Assembly: GCA_015231705.1 (NCBI GenBank)
Contig: JADGBC010000014.1
Span: 1 to 40,092, forward strand
Length of the DNA stretch: 40,092 bases
DNA from: Desulfamplus sp.
GTDB taxonomy: Bacteria; Desulfobacterota; Desulfobacteria; Desulfobacterales; Desulfobacteraceae
Direction of reading: 5' to 3'
The translations under genes and the position numbers were made by a program. Of the stretch, positions 38,446-40,092 are shown piece after piece (position 1 is the stretch's first letter; every line of letters starts with the position of its first letter). The notes under the pieces were generated by a model, which made no database searches, was not told where the DNA came from, and saw nothing but the letters and a program-made list of their open reading frames with translations.

Positions 38446-39450
38446 ATGAGAGTTCTTCCAACACTGCATCAATGGCTTGAACACAACTTGAGTACACTTG
38501 ATGCCATTATTTTTGACATTGATGGAGTATTGCAGGTTAAGGGATCTGCAGCCAGAGGAAGCAGACGACTTATCGAAATGCTCAGAAGAAAAAATTTCCC
38601 CTTTTACCTTCTAACTAATGACGGTGATCACTCAACCGAAGAGAAAGCCGATGTATTGAACAACTCCGGGCTTTGTGTGAGTCCGGACGAAATAGTCTCC
38701 TGTGCGGACGGTCTGGCAGGTCTTTTTGGTAGTTTGGAACAGCAATATCCGGATGGCAGCAGCGAAAAAAAAGATGCTTCTGATAACGGCCATGCCCTGA
38801 TGGGCACAACTAACAATGAAAGTCCTATCGTTACGGACACTTCAAGAGACTTTCACATAAACAGATACTCAAAGCAATTTTTGCATAAACTATCCGATAC
38901 TCCATTTTTTATCATGGGCTGCCTTGGTACCCCCTGTTTTGCACAAAAAGCAGGATTGAAGACAACAAGGAATCTTCAGAAAATAGATATATGTCAGGGC
39001 ATCATTGTAGGAGAGAGAAATTACGACTGGGAAAAGACAATTAACGCGGCTGTAAATTTTTTTATAAGATACCCCGAAGCCCCCCTTATAGTCCCCAATC
39101 CTGATGAATATTATCCAGGGCAGAACGGTCAGTTATGTATTGGTGCCGGAGGTGTTGCCGGATTCATGGTACAAATACTCAAATCATATGGCATCACCAT
39201 AGAGCCTCTCTATCTTGGCAAACCCTTCTCTCCCATATTTAAGAAGACCCATGAGTTGCTTGAAAAAAAATACGGAAAAACGATCCCTCTTGATCGCATT
39301 CTCATGGTCGGAGACTATATCAATTCCGATATTAAAGGGGCCAAAGATTTCGGTTGCCGTTCAGCCATAGTTCTTACTGGCGTGACAACCATAGAGATGC
39401 TTCAAAAATCCGAGATTATTCCAGATATGGTGTTTGAAATATTAGGATAA
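38446..39450 (+). CDS. HAD-superfamily IIA-type hydrolase with repeat insertion
   Basis: [74 protein letters not shown]. Confidence 0.85.
   Translation: MRVLPTLHQWLEHNLSTLDAIIFDIDGVLQVKGSAARGSRRLIEMLRRKNFPFYLLTNDGDHSTEEKADVLNNSGLCVSPDEIVSCADGLAGLFGSLEQQYPDGSSEKKDASDNGHALMGTTNNESPIVTDTSRDFHINRYSKQFLHKLSDTPFFIMGCLGTPCFAQKAGLKTTRNLQKIDICQGIIVGERNYDWEKTINAAVNFFIRYPEAPLIVPNPDEYYPGQNGQLCIGAGGVAGFMVQILKSYGITIEPLYLGKPFSPIFKKTHELLEKKYGKTIPLDRILMVGDYINSDIKGAKDFGCRSAIVLTGVTTIEMLQKSEIIPDMVFEILG
38782..38861 (-). repeat. Palindromic repeat family R1, type 2, copy E (inside the HAD gene)
   Basis: Plus frame [27 protein letters not shown]; reverse complement matches copy D at 24519-24600. Confidence 0.87.
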
Positions 39451-39451
39451 C

Positions 39452-39969
39452 ATGACCAATAAAACCAGCAAATATATCGGCAAATATAGAATTGACAGGC
39501 TTCTTGGCAGTGGCACCATGGGCAGAATTTATCGTGTCACCATCCCGATACTTGAAAAGACCGCAGTTTTAAAATTGTTCAACCCCAGCCGTGCCTTGAT
39601 TGAAAAGGTCGGCTTAACATGGCTTAAAGAGCGGTTTATTCATGAGGCGGTGGCGATAGCAAATATCCGTCATCCCAATGTAGTAGGTATCTGGAGTTTT
39701 GAGAAAACAGACCATGAACTGTTTTACCTGATGGAATATTATGGCCGAAATTTAGGAGAGCTCATTGGAGAGTCCTATTGGGCAGACAGGCCGTCCAGAA
39801 AGGTGTCAGTTGAAAAGACATGCCATTACCTGACCCAGATTCTTGAAGGGCTTTGCTGCCTGCATGAGACAGATATCATTCACCGTGATATAAAACCTTT
39901 TAATGTCATGCTTGCAGATACAGGAACGGTCAAGATTGTTGATTTCGGTCTTTCGAAGCGCAGGGGTAT
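39452..39969 (+). pseudogene. Ser/Thr protein kinase, interrupted after the DFG motif by an IS21-like element
   Basis: [52 protein letters not shown]; kinase homology stops and the frame closes at 40018. Confidence 0.7.
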
Positions 39970-40092
39970 TGTGCGACAATTATCTTGGCCGGTGACGACA
40001 ATTATCTTGTCCGGTTGAAAGTGTGGTAAATCGACTGACATTTATAACTCTTTTGATGGAGACATAAATGCCAGGAACCCCGATCAACGATA
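39970..40092 (+). mobile_element. Left end of an IS21-like insertion sequence (truncated by window end)
   Basis: TGTGCGACAATTATCTTGGCCGG with two 22-bp-spaced direct repeats CGACAATTATCTTGgCCGG / CGACAATTATCTTGtCCGG (39974, 39996), then an RBS and ATG encoding MPGTPIND, IstA-like. Confidence 0.6.
40068..40092 (+). CDS. Partial IstA-like transposase N-terminus (MPGTPIND...)
   Basis: ATG preceded by TGGAGA; only eight residues visible. Confidence 0.45.

Noticed and set aside
6058-38861. R1 repeats as a CRISPR array or integron attC sites
   Set aside because: Copies are dispersed over more than 30 kb, not regularly spaced, with no cas or integrase genes; ends do not show the attC core sites.

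Overview
The window is a 40,092-bp piece of a Desulfobacteraceae-like sulfate-reducer chromosome; the taxon is inferred from dsrABD-dsrN, futalosine-type menaquinone genes and NAGGN osmolyte genes. It is gene-dense and ordinary in layout. Contents in order: an ornithine cyclodeaminase-family gene, tRNA-Leu(CAG), ribF, def-fmt-rsmB-rpe, a hicBA pair, mqnB, an AI-2E-type transporter, a hybrid histidine kinase with a TPR response regulator, parAB, an ispH-ubiA fusion, a FapA/DUF342 gene, the dsrAB-dsrD-dsrN locus, a TPR gene and an uncharacterised gene, pbpC, DUF3786, a phosphoesterase, a DEAD-box helicase with a cold-shock protein gene, an NAGGN operon, a HAD hydrolase and a Ser/Thr kinase. The most unusual signals are in the repeats. 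(1) A five-copy palindromic repeat family: three ~97-bp copies are intergenic, and two ~80-bp copies of a second subtype lie inside unrelated genes in the same frame, encoding [10 protein letters not shown](K/N)NESxxxxDxS(K/R)DFHI. This resembles a coding-tolerant mobile palindrome. (2) Two copies of a ~104-bp MITE-like element with imperfect TIRs and flanking TA. (3) Long hydrophilic or tandem-repeat inserts in core enzymes (Def, Fmt, MqnB, IspH, Rpe). (4) A start that is an exact 127-bp duplicate of an internal ispH segment (possible assembly-graph overlap), and an end inside the left end of an IS21-like element interrupting a kinase gene. All family assignments come from reading motifs by eye; no searches were run.
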